Assembly: GCA_017993835.1 (NCBI GenBank)
Contig: JAGOLX010000008.1
Coordinates: forward strand, 48,340-112,339
Source of the DNA: Phycisphaerae bacterium
GTDB taxonomy: Bacteria > Planctomycetota > Phycisphaerae > Sedimentisphaerales > Anaerobacaceae
Direction: 5' to 3'
DNA: 64,000 nucleotides
In this document: positions 1 to 7,761 of the stretch, one piece after another
How the letters are laid out: each line of letters begins with the position of its first letter
Position numbering within the stretch: the stretch's first letter is position 1
Program-made: the position numbers and the translations under genes
The notes under the pieces: generated by a model
What the model was told of the DNA's origin: nothing
Database searches by the model: none
What the model saw: only the letters and a program-made list of their open reading frames with translations

Positions 1-502
1 TTGATGCTCGAGGACCCCCTCATGCCCAGCCATGTCGATGATCAGGGATGGCACTACTGTTTCCTGGCCGATCTTGTCTACCCAACATACGTCGATCCGC
101 TCATCGCGATAGGGGTACGACTACTTCGTGGATTCGGGTGCGAACTTCGCATCCGTGCTTCTGCCCTCCGAGGGCGACAACCTCTACAACCTTTGGCTCT
201 GGGACACGATCTTGGCGGATTGGTACGATTCAGGCAATCTGCTCACCGGCGATTCGCAGTACTTCTCTGGCGGTGAGGGCGTGGATCGATTCCGCATCCT
301 GGGCATCGAAGTATCGGCGGGTCTGGACCCACACGACACGACCGCTTTCGTGACAGGATTGTGGTTCACGGATGAAGATGTGGTGTCGATGCGCCAAGTC
401 CCCATAAGTGTCGACACAGGCGTTGTCCCACTACCGGGGGCGGTTCTGCTCGGCATCCTTGGACTGGGTGCGGCAGGATGGAAATTACGCAACTATGCGT
501 GA
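1..502 (+). pseudogene. PEP-CTERM-type surface protein, 3' end, frameshifted
   Basis: The 3' part of a gene that enters from the left edge. Frame 1 is open from base 1 to about base 115 (reading ...YVDPLIAIG), and the reading then continues in frame 2 (YDYFVDSG...) to the stop at 500-502. The join falls at a run of four G at 112-115; with three G the two halves would be one frame. Either the gene is broken or the run carries a one-base assembly error. The C-terminus is a VPLPG motif, a hydrophobic stretch of about 15 residues and a short basic tail, which is the PEP-CTERM/VPxPG sorting signal processed by exosortase systems. The body looks like the choice-of-anchor proteins common in Phycisphaerae (GVDRFRILGIE, AFVTGLWF). 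The protein should be exported; its ligand is unknown. No exosortase is in the window. Confidence 0.7.
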
Positions 503-537
503 CCCCATTCGACAAACGTGCCCGCAGACGCCCGTCA

Positions 538-1719
538 TCACCACTCCCAGGGTAGTCCCGCCGCGTTCGAGTTAACCGCGCAGGCGGGCCGGGGATGCTG
601 TGCGTCGAAGACGTAGAGAGTGTCCTTGGGCTCGATGACGACGAAATCCTCGTTGATGCAACCGCTGGCGTCAATCACCTCGGCCAGGCACAGGCCCAGG
701 TGCTTCGAGAGGAACTTGTAGGCGCCGACGCGCTTCGACCAACCATAGTCGTGCCCTTCATCGGCCAAGTGCAGGGACTCGACCTTGTCTGCGGCGCCGA
801 ACAACTGGTAGACGTTGCGGATGTAGGGGTACTCGACGTTGGGCGTGTTCTTGGTCCAGTCTTGGCCGTCGGAGATGAGCATCTGCGGGCGCGGGGCCGC
901 GGCGGCGGCGATCTCCACATTGCTCGTCTCATAGCCCTTGGCCTTGTGGATGGGCATGCCGCTCTCGCAGACGCACCCGCCGAAGAAGTGCGCGGAGACC
1001 TGGACGACCGGGATCGAGACCGCGACGCGGTCGTCCACCGCGGTCAGCATGAAGCTCTGCGTCCCGCCGCCGGAGGCGCCGGTGATCGCGGTCCGCTTGG
1101 GATCGACTTCCTTCATCGACGTGAGGAAATCCACCGCGCGAATGCTGTTCCACAGTTGCAGCTTGAGTGCGTCGGGACGGTTGTGCTTCCAGCCGGCGTT
1201 GGCCCAGTCGCCATAGCCGACCATGTCGTACGCGAAGACCACCGCGCCCATGCGGGCGAACGTGGCGCACCGTTTCTGCATGTCCGGGCGGAACCGGCCG
1301 TAGTCGTTGGGGTCGCTCCAGTGGCCGTGGGGGCACAGCACGCCGGCAAAGGGTCCCTTGCCGTTCGTCGGGCTGTACAAGTTGCCAGTGACGAACACGC
1401 CGGGCAGGCTCTCGAAGGCGGCGTTCTCGACCGTGTAGCCGTCGTGCTCGCGTCTGCTGTGGATAATCGGATTCAGGGGGCACTTCTTCGGCAGCGGCAT
1501 CAGCTCGGCGCCCCGCAGGATGCCTTCGCGGATGCGCTGGGCTCGCTGCTGCCACTGGGCCTGTGTCGCATAGGTCGCGGCGAATCGTGCGAGCTGCTCT
1601 TTCGCCTGCTCCACTGTCTGGTAGTTCCCGACGCACAGTTGAGGTTCCTCGACGGCCGCCCACACAGACCACGACATCAACAGAGCAATCACCACCACAG
1701 ACTTCCGCACATTTTGCAT
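538..1719 (-). CDS. Exported alpha/beta-hydrolase, acetylxylan-esterase-like
   Basis: A 393-residue alpha/beta-hydrolase with an N-terminal signal peptide (hydrophobic residues about 8-22, ending SVWAA). The nucleophile elbow is GASGGG with Ser about 216, the acid is probably Asp in LISDGQD (about 284-287), and the histidine is in DEGHDYG (His about 323). An oxyanion-side motif CPHGHW lies at about 129-134. This arrangement fits the large planctomycete esterases related to acetylxylan esterase and glucuronoyl esterase; the exact ester is not decided by the sequence. GAGG sits about 7 bases before the ATG. It lies 27 bases downstream of the heparinase-like lyase on the same strand, so the two are probably co-transcribed and act on the same extracellular polysaccharide. 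Confidence 0.85.
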   Translation of the reverse strand: MQNVRKSVVVIALLMSWSVWAAVEEPQLCVGNYQTVEQAKEQLARFAATYATQAQWQQRAQRIREGILRGAELMPLPKKCPLNPIIHSRREHDGYTVENAAFESLPGVFVTGNLYSPTNGKGPFAGVLCPHGHWSDPNDYGRFRPDMQKRCATFARMGAVVFAYDMVGYGDWANAGWKHNRPDALKLQLWNSIRAVDFLTSMKEVDPKRTAITGASGGGTQSFMLTAVDDRVAVSIPVVQVSAHFFGGCVCESGMPIHKAKGYETSNVEIAAAAAPRPQMLISDGQDWTKNTPNVEYPYIRNVYQLFGAADKVESLHLADEGHDYGWSKRVGAYKFLSKHLGLCLAEVIDASGCINEDFVVIEPKDTLYVFDAQHPRPACAVNSNAAGLPWEW

Positions 1720-1746
1720 AGCAGACCTCTATTCCATGAACACCAA

Positions 1747-3597
1747 TCACCACGTCGCCAACGGCCTGACCTGGGCCGTCTCAACGACCTTGCCATCCTT
1801 CCATCGCGGCGAGAGAAGCACCGCAACGCACGTATTGCCGCTTGCCTGCGGCAGTCTGACCATGAGCCGCCTGACTCCATTGTTCCTGCGTTGCGGCGGC
1901 TCCTGTCCGGCCGACTCCACGGCAAACCCGCCACCGGACGGGCTCAGCAGACGAGCGACCAGTTCCTTGCCGTCGAGCCTGAGCACAGCGACCGTGGCCT
2001 CCTGGATATCGATCTGGGCGTCAGTGGTCGTGCCCCACGCCAGTTCGCAAGGCGTCTTGATGTCGAACTCGTCCTGGACAAGGACCGCCCGCCTGCCCTC
2101 GATCATCGTCAGCCCCCGGCGGGCGGAAGTCGCGAAGTCATCATACGCGTCGGTCAACTCGACCACAACCACCGGCTGCGAACCGTTGATCTCGGCCTTC
2201 GCGATAGATGACTTCGCGAGGGCATCCTGGCTGCGGCCCGCCAGCGTCACGACGTTGTGACTGGTTGAGTTGAGTCGGTAGTAGGACCACCTCTGCCCCC
2301 CACGCCCCCCTGCCCAGTAGCCCGGCAGGTTGTAGTTCTCCGAGCCCAGGTCCCTCGCCCAGCGGACGCCGAGAGCATCCAGCTCGAAGTTGCCCAGGTC
2401 CAGGTGCCCGTGATTGACCTGGTTGTAGCCCGCTTTGATGCCGGCAAACAGGGCATCCGGATCGTCCCATGCACTTCGCAGGGTCACCACCTCGACCGGC
2501 CCTCGGAAACAGGCGTCGAGCTGTCTGCGGATCGCTCGCTCCGGCGGCTTGGCAGTATACCAGACCAGATGGGCCGCACTGGCGGGGCGCTTGGCGATCT
2601 GCTCGTGCTCCGACCAGGCGTAGAGCGGATTGTGAAAGGTGCGGGCCAACCAGAACATGCAGGGCATCGGCCTGCGGGCACTTCGCTCGCCCACATCCGC
2701 GAAATTCAAGTACAGGCCCGTCGGCCCGGCGGTGTGGACCGGGAACGACCCCGCCTTCCAGAGGCCATCCACCTCAATCAGGTCAAAGGTGCTGCCCAGT
2801 GCCGTGTCGAGCGCCGCCAGGCCATAGGCGGTGTAGTGCGTCGCGTAGCTCCAGTAGCCCGGCCCTTCACCCCAGGCGCCGTCCGGCCCGTAGCTCTTGA
2901 GCGCCAAGGGCAGAGACTTGATCGCCGCGGGAACAATCCGCTCGGCGTAGTTCGGGTCGGTTTCCGCAATCGCCAGTGCCCCGATGAGCATGCCGCTGTT
3001 GCAGACCTGGTTCCAGTTGAACTCGCTCTGCACCCACCAACCGCCCTTGGCATAGACCTCCAGGCCTGGCTTGAGGCCTTTCTCGATCAGGGCCGCTCGA
3101 ATCCGGTCGCGCGCCTGCGAATCGAGGTACTGGTAAAGCCAGTCGTATCCGATCGCCACCGCGTGGGACATCTCCGCGGTGTCGAGGAAGTGCGACGGAT
3201 TCCAGTCCGGGAACGCACAGACCTGGAGCAGGTTCTCCCTTGCCTTGGCGGCATACCGCTCATCGCCCGTCCACCGGTAGGCCATGGCCAGCGAGTAGAT
3301 CCGCCGGAGGCAGTCCCGGCTGACACTCAGCAATCGTGGCCCCTCCAGCTTGTGGACCAGCAGCGGCCTGGCGAGGCACTCGTTGGCGTCGTTGCGGACA
3401 TCCAGCACGCATTTCTGCAGGACCGGATCCTCCGGATAGGACGCCCGCAACCAGCCCAGATCCGTCTCCTTGAGCATCAGTCGCGGGTGCTTCGCTTCGA
3501 GCGACGACAGGATGGAGGATGCCTGCGAGGCGTGCGCAGGCTCGCAGGTCCACAGCACGGCAACGGAAAGAAAGGTCAGCGGGGTCAAAAACCTCAT
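1747..3597 (-). CDS. Heparinase II/III-like polysaccharide lyase, exported
   Basis: A protein of about 616 residues with a signal peptide (MRFLTPLTFL... to EPAHA). An N-terminal alpha/alpha barrel region (about 30-330, with HFLDTAEMSHAVAIGYDW and EFNWNQVCNSG) precedes a beta-rich heparinase II/III domain (about 370-600, with NHGHLDLGNFELDALG and TSHNVV). The His and Tyr residues in these motifs match the catalytic region of this lyase family, whose members cleave uronic-acid-containing polysaccharides by beta-elimination; the substrate is not predictable here. An in-frame start 8 codons upstream (3621) exists, but GGAGG lies 4 bases before the ATG at 3595-3597, so that start is chosen. It is followed by an esterase and lies divergent to nagBA. 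Confidence 0.88.
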   Translation of the reverse strand: MRFLTPLTFLSVAVLWTCEPAHASQASSILSSLEAKHPRLMLKETDLGWLRASYPEDPVLQKCVLDVRNDANECLARPLLVHKLEGPRLLSVSRDCLRRIYSLAMAYRWTGDERYAAKARENLLQVCAFPDWNPSHFLDTAEMSHAVAIGYDWLYQYLDSQARDRIRAALIEKGLKPGLEVYAKGGWWVQSEFNWNQVCNSGMLIGALAIAETDPNYAERIVPAAIKSLPLALKSYGPDGAWGEGPGYWSYATHYTAYGLAALDTALGSTFDLIEVDGLWKAGSFPVHTAGPTGLYLNFADVGERSARRPMPCMFWLARTFHNPLYAWSEHEQIAKRPASAAHLVWYTAKPPERAIRRQLDACFRGPVEVVTLRSAWDDPDALFAGIKAGYNQVNHGHLDLGNFELDALGVRWARDLGSENYNLPGYWAGGRGGQRWSYYRLNSTSHNVVTLAGRSQDALAKSSIAKAEINGSQPVVVVELTDAYDDFATSARRGLTMIEGRRAVLVQDEFDIKTPCELAWGTTTDAQIDIQEATVAVLRLDGKELVARLLSPSGGGFAVESAGQEPPQRRNNGVRRLMVRLPQASGNTCVAVLLSPRWKDGKVVETAQVRPLATW

Positions 3598-3609
3598 GGC
3601 ACCTCCCGA

Positions 3610-3712
3610 TTTACTATTCACAACCTACCGTTTACTATGTAGCGTGTCGGTCGAGCCGGGTCACAGCCAGGCATCTGAGAATGGTAAATAGTCAATGGGA
3701 AATAGTAAATGG
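3610..3712. repeat. Degenerate TTTACTATT/AATAGTAAA repeat between divergent genes
   Basis: The 110-base gap between the lyase and nagB contains several copies of one motif. TTTACTATT is at 3610-3618 and TTTACTATG at 3631-3639; the reverse form is at 3683-3692 (GGTAAATAGT) and 3701-3709 (AATAGTAAA). The first and last copies are a perfect 9-bp inverted repeat. The nagB start codon lies at the edge of the last copy. Function unknown: it may be an operator between the divergent genes, or a dispersed intergenic repeat. Confidence 0.6.
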
Positions 3713-4464
3713 CAAAGGTGAACAAGTACATCTATCAGACCAAGAGAGAAGTCGGTATCGCGGCGGCCAACTGCGCCGCGCAGGCGATCCGCGCTGCGAT
3801 TCGCAACAACGGCCAGGCCAACATCATCCTGGCGACCGGCGCCAGCCAGTTCGAGATGCTCGAACAGCTCGTCGCGAGCCAGGGAATTGACTGGCTGAAG
3901 GTCGTCATGTTCCATCTGGATGAATATATCGGCCTCGGCCCCGATCACCCAGCCAGCTTCCGGCGATACCTCAAGGAGCGATTCGTGGATCACGTCGCAC
4001 CGCTGCGGGCCACGTATCTGGTCAGGGGCGACGCGGAGGACCCCGCCGAGGAGTGCCGGAGGCTGGGAGTCCTGATCAAGGCCCACCCGATCGACGTCGC
4101 CTGCATCGGCATCGGCGAGAACGGCCATCTCGCGTTCAACGACCCCCCCGCCGATTTCGAGACGGAGGAGCCATACCTCACCGTGCAGCTCGACGAACAG
4201 TGCCGCAAGCAGCAGCTCGGCGAAGGCTGGTTCAAGTCGATGAACGACATCCCCACCCGGGCGATCTCCATGAGCATCCGACAGATCGTCAAGAGCAAGC
4301 TGCTCGTGGTCACGGTGCCGGACATGCGGAAGGCCCGGGCGGTGAAGATGGCCCTCGAAGGGCCGGTGACGTCCCAGTGCCCTGCTTCGATCCTGCGAGA
4401 GCATGAGAACTGCTCCCTCTTCCTCGACGAACGTTCGGCCTCGCTCCTGACCAACAGATCGTGA
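3709..4464 (+). CDS. nagB: Glucosamine-6-phosphate deaminase
   Basis: A 251-residue cytoplasmic enzyme that converts glucosamine-6-phosphate to fructose-6-phosphate and ammonia, the entry of amino sugars into glycolysis. Family hallmarks are visible: the phosphate-binding LATGAS loop (about 40-46), the catalytic region [10 protein letters not shown] (about 68-77) and the signature [13 protein letters not shown] (about 140-152). Length is near the usual 240-266. There is no strong ribosome-binding site before the ATG, only GGGA about 10 bases upstream inside the intergenic repeat. nagA follows directly, so the pair forms a short catabolic operon for N-acetylglucosamine-6-phosphate. Confidence 0.96.
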   Translation: MAKVNKYIYQTKREVGIAAANCAAQAIRAAIRNNGQANIILATGASQFEMLEQLVASQGIDWLKVVMFHLDEYIGLGPDHPASFRRYLKERFVDHVAPLRATYLVRGDAEDPAEECRRLGVLIKAHPIDVACIGIGENGHLAFNDPPADFETEEPYLTVQLDEQCRKQQLGEGWFKSMNDIPTRAISMSIRQIVKSKLLVVTVPDMRKARAVKMALEGPVTSQCPASILREHENCSLFLDERSASLLTNRS

Positions 4465-4484
4465 ATCCCAAGGGTGTCCGCATC

Positions 4485-5453
4485 ATGGAATCGACTTGCG
4501 ACGAACCGGCCGGCATGACGGGGATACCGGGACTGGTCGATCTCCAGGTCAACGGCTACAAGGGCGTCGACTTCTCCGGCAGCGACCTGACGGACGAGAG
4601 TTTCGTCTGGGCCTGCCGACAGATGCTGGCGGCGGGCACCACCGCCTTCCTGCCCACCGTCATCACGAGTCCCGCCGACGTGTATGCGCGGAATCTGCCG
4701 ATCATCGCAAGACGGATCGACACCGAAGAGCTTCGCAAACGGGTTCTCGGCATCCACCTGGAGGGCCCTTTCATCTCGCGACAGGACGGCGCTCGGGGGG
4801 CACACACGGCGCAGTGGGTCAGAGCCCCCGATCCCGCCTATCTCGAAGAGTTGATCCGCCTGGCCAACCGCCACATCCGGCTCCTGACCATCGCCGCCGA
4901 TCAGGAAGGGGCCGATGACCTCGCTCGTTGTGCGGTGTCGCATGGGATCGCCGTGGCCCTCGGACACCACATGGCAACCGACCGAGACCTGGAGCGTCTC
5001 GTCCAGGCGGGCGCCACCGCTCTCACCCATCTCGGGAATGCCGTGCCCGCCATGCTGGAAAGGCACCACAATCCCGTCTGGGCGGGTTTGGCGAACGATG
5101 ACCTCTCAGCCACGCTGATCACCGACGGCCATCACCTGCCGGAGACTCTGATCAAGACAATCCTCCGGGTCAAAGGTCCGCAGCGGTGTGTCGTGGTTAG
5201 TGACGCCTCTCCGCTCGCGGGGATGCCACCAGGCAGGTACCACTCGATGGGAGCCGACGTCGTCCTGGAAGAGAGCGGACGGCTCTACAATCCCGCCACC
5301 GGCTACCTCGCCGGCTCTTCGGCAACAATGCGGCAGTGCGTGAATCACCTGTGCGGGCTCGGGCTTCTGGATCACGACGACCTCGCACAGGTGTGTTTCG
5401 TCAATCCTCTGCGTCTGATCGGATGCACGCCCGAGGACATTGCGCTGGATTGA
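4485..5453 (+). CDS. nagA: N-acetylglucosamine-6-phosphate deacetylase, short form
   Basis: A metal-dependent amidohydrolase that removes acetate from GlcNAc-6-phosphate to give the substrate of NagB. It begins almost at the TIM barrel: PGLVDLQVNGYKGVDF is near residues 14-29. Metal and active-site motifs follow: HLEGPF (Glu ligand), ALGHH (His), LTHLGNA (His) and VVSDASPLAG (catalytic Asp). At about 322 residues it is shorter than typical NagA (about 380) because the N-terminal beta-sandwich strand is nearly absent. The start is taken as ATG 4485, with AAGGG 10 bases upstream. An in-frame GTG at 4461 overlaps the nagB stop as GTGA and would add 8 residues. Confidence 0.93.
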   Translation: MESTCDEPAGMTGIPGLVDLQVNGYKGVDFSGSDLTDESFVWACRQMLAAGTTAFLPTVITSPADVYARNLPIIARRIDTEELRKRVLGIHLEGPFISRQDGARGAHTAQWVRAPDPAYLEELIRLANRHIRLLTIAADQEGADDLARCAVSHGIAVALGHHMATDRDLERLVQAGATALTHLGNAVPAMLERHHNPVWAGLANDDLSATLITDGHHLPETLIKTILRVKGPQRCVVVSDASPLAGMPPGRYHSMGADVVLEESGRLYNPATGYLAGSSATMRQCVNHLCGLGLLDHDDLAQVCFVNPLRLIGCTPEDIALD

Positions 5454-5495
5454 GAAACGAGTGCCGTCAACCTTCCGGGAGATAGGAGGATTCGT

Positions 5496-6404
5496 ATGGC
5501 TCGGATTCAGAATCGCAGCACCGCGAGAGTCGCTGTGGCGTTTGCTGTGCTGTTCCTCGCGGCTGGCGTCAGCCAAGGCCAGGAGAATGCCCTGACCTTC
5601 TTCGCCTGGTCCGATCAGCACATCCAGACGGATGGGAACGGCGAGCACCTGATCCCCGCCATCGACGCGATGAACGCGCTGCCAGGCACGCCGTATCCCG
5701 AGGCCCTTGGCGGCGTGGTTGCCAAGCCCGCCTTCGTTCTTGGGCTCGGGGACATCACCGAGTGGCCATCGCAGGCTGCCAAGAACACCTACGAGCGGTT
5801 CCTCAAGGAGCGATTGAAGTTCCCCAGCTTCGACATCGCAGGCAATCACGACATCGGCGGCCTGTCGCCCAGCGACACCGTCCTCAACTGGCTCATCCAG
5901 CGCCATGGGTCGCTCCGCTACACATTCGAGAAATCGGGCGTGACTTTCATCGCCCTGTTCTCCGAGTACGACGAGACCCTGAACAATCCTGCCCAGCCCA
6001 TCTCAAAGGCCGCTCTCGATTTCCTGCGCAAGACCCTCGCGAAGATCCCCAAGGATAAACCCGTGGTCGTGGCTACGCACCTGTGTTTCGACGCCATCAC
6101 CAACCGGGATGAATTCGTGGACGCCTTCGGCGATGCGAACGTGATTCTGGTTCTGGGCGGTCACTACCACAAGGCCGTGGTGAGCCGGTATCGTGGGGTG
6201 AGCTTCGTCCAGTGCCCCTCCCCCGAGCCGAAATCGGCAGGCGAGTTCACCGTCCTGCGGATCACCGAGAACCGCCTGACCGCGATCCCCTTCAACTACC
6301 GACAAGATCGCTGGGCACAGGAGAAAGGCAATGTCCTCGATGTCCCCATCAAGGGACCAGCGAAGTCGGCGCCACAGGAACGGTCGGCTGAGCCGACTCA
6401 ATAG
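5496..6404 (+). CDS. Exported calcineurin-like metallophosphoesterase
   Basis: A 302-residue protein with a signal peptide (hydrophobic about 12-24, then GVSQGQ). All metallophosphoesterase blocks are present in order: SDQH (D40, H42), GLGDITEW, AGNHDIGG, THLCF and GGHYHKA, so the dinuclear metal site looks complete. The substrate is unknown; exported members cleave phosphomono- or diesters outside the cytoplasm. AGGAGG lies about 7 bases before the ATG. It is 42 bases after nagA on the same strand and probably belongs to that operon, which would suggest a role with scavenged phosphorylated sugars, though that link is only positional. The C-terminal 25 residues are low-complexity. Confidence 0.85.
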   Translation: MARIQNRSTARVAVAFAVLFLAAGVSQGQENALTFFAWSDQHIQTDGNGEHLIPAIDAMNALPGTPYPEALGGVVAKPAFVLGLGDITEWPSQAAKNTYERFLKERLKFPSFDIAGNHDIGGLSPSDTVLNWLIQRHGSLRYTFEKSGVTFIALFSEYDETLNNPAQPISKAALDFLRKTLAKIPKDKPVVVATHLCFDAITNRDEFVDAFGDANVILVLGGHYHKAVVSRYRGVSFVQCPSPEPKSAGEFTVLRITENRLTAIPFNYRQDRWAQEKGNVLDVPIKGPAKSAPQERSAEPTQ

Positions 6405-6410
6405 CATCCG

Positions 6411-7667
6411 CTATCCTCGCCGGCCTGCCAGTCTCACCTCGTCCGCGATGGCTCGAATACCGGCCTCGACAACCTTGGCGTCCTGGGCGTAGCTGACTCG
6501 GATGCACTCGTTCGTGTGCGGCCAGGGTTCGGCCAGGCCGGGGAAGGAATAGTGGCCCGGGACCACCAGGACGTTCCGCTGCTTCAGTCGCTCGTAGAGT
6601 TGCTGGCAGGTAATCGGCAGGTTGGGGAACCACAGCCAGAGGAAAAATGCGCCCTCCGGCTTGTGGATGTGGTAGTCGAGCCCCGCGAAACACCGGTGGA
6701 CCTGGGCAACCGCGTCTTGCATCTTTCGCTCGTAGAATGGGCGGATCACGTCCCGACTCATGCGGAGAATGTCGCCCGAGCGGATCATGTCCGTAACGAG
6801 GGCAGTCCCGACGCCGCCGGGGGCCAGGCTCATCACCGCGTTGGCCCGCGCGACCATCTCGATGATCTCCTCGCGTGCGATCACGATGCCGGTCCGCACG
6901 CCGGGCAGGCCCAGCTTGGACAAGCTCATGCAGACGATCGTGTTCTCGTCCCAATGCGGCTCCGCGTCCGCATAGACGATGTTGGGGAACGGCACGCCAT
7001 AGGCGTTGTCGATGATGAGCGGGACGCCTCTGGCGCGTGCCAGATCACTGAGTTTCTCCAACTCGCAGTTCGTCAGCACGTTGCCCGTGGGGTTCGTCGG
7101 GCGTGAGACACAGATCGCGCCGACGTCGTCGCCGATCCGGAGGCTGTCGAAATCGACGTGATACTTGAAGGTGTGTTCGTCGAGGTGCTCGATCCGCGGC
7201 TTGCTCGCAGCGAACAGGCCGGGACTGAGTCCGACATCCGCATATCCGATGTACTCCGGAATCACAGGCAGAAGGATCTTCTTGCGAGTCCCGTCCTCGA
7301 AATCGCCCGCGAAGAGATTGAACAGGATGAAGAAGGCGGACTGACTGCCGTTGGTGACCGCGACGTTCCGCGGGCCGATGCGCCAGCCGAACTGGTGGGT
7401 CAACAGGCCGGAGATCGCCTCGACAAATTCGACGTTGCCCTGCGGCGGATCATATCTGCCCAACGCCCGGTCCAATCGGTCCCCCTCGTCGAGCATCCCA
7501 GCCACACTCCGGCGGAACAGCTCTTGGGCCGCGGGAATAGACGCGGGGTTGCCGCCGCCGAGCATCAGTGCCTCGTGGTTGCCGGACAGCGCAGCGCCGA
7601 GATCGTCCATGAGCTGCCCGATGCCCGATTGTACTGCAATCTTCTTGCCAAATCTCGAAACGTTCAT
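6411..7667 (-). CDS. avtA: Valine--pyruvate aminotransferase
   Basis: A 418-residue fold-type I PLP aminotransferase that closely tracks enterobacterial AvtA along its whole length, including LMLGGGNPA near residue 35, TNGSQSAFF, PEYIGYAD, SRPTNPTGN, IDNAYGVPFP and the PLP-lysine motif SLSKLGLPG. AvtA moves an amino group between valine/alanine and their 2-oxo acids in branched-chain amino acid and alanine metabolism. The C-terminus keeps KPEGAFFLWLWF and VVPGHYSFPG. It converges on the metallophosphoesterase with a 6-base gap. It lies downstream of addA on the same strand, about 95 bases away. No good ribosome-binding site is seen before the ATG. Confidence 0.95.
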   Translation of the reverse strand: MNVSRFGKKIAVQSGIGQLMDDLGAALSGNHEALMLGGGNPASIPAAQELFRRSVAGMLDEGDRLDRALGRYDPPQGNVEFVEAISGLLTHQFGWRIGPRNVAVTNGSQSAFFILFNLFAGDFEDGTRKKILLPVIPEYIGYADVGLSPGLFAASKPRIEHLDEHTFKYHVDFDSLRIGDDVGAICVSRPTNPTGNVLTNCELEKLSDLARARGVPLIIDNAYGVPFPNIVYADAEPHWDENTIVCMSLSKLGLPGVRTGIVIAREEIIEMVARANAVMSLAPGGVGTALVTDMIRSGDILRMSRDVIRPFYERKMQDAVAQVHRCFAGLDYHIHKPEGAFFLWLWFPNLPITCQQLYERLKQRNVLVVPGHYSFPGLAEPWPHTNECIRVSYAQDAKVVEAGIRAIADEVRLAGRRG

Positions 7668-7761
7668 AGCAGCAATGAGTAGTCACTTGATTGCGACAAG
7701 TCAACGGTTTTCGTGTGGCGATGTGCACCTCAACTCTGCGCCGGCGGGGAAACAGCGAGTA

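Noticed and set aside
7676-7704. TTGACT with a 17-base spacer and TACTCA upstream of avtA, minus strand
   Set aside because: The -10 box matches the consensus at only two positions.
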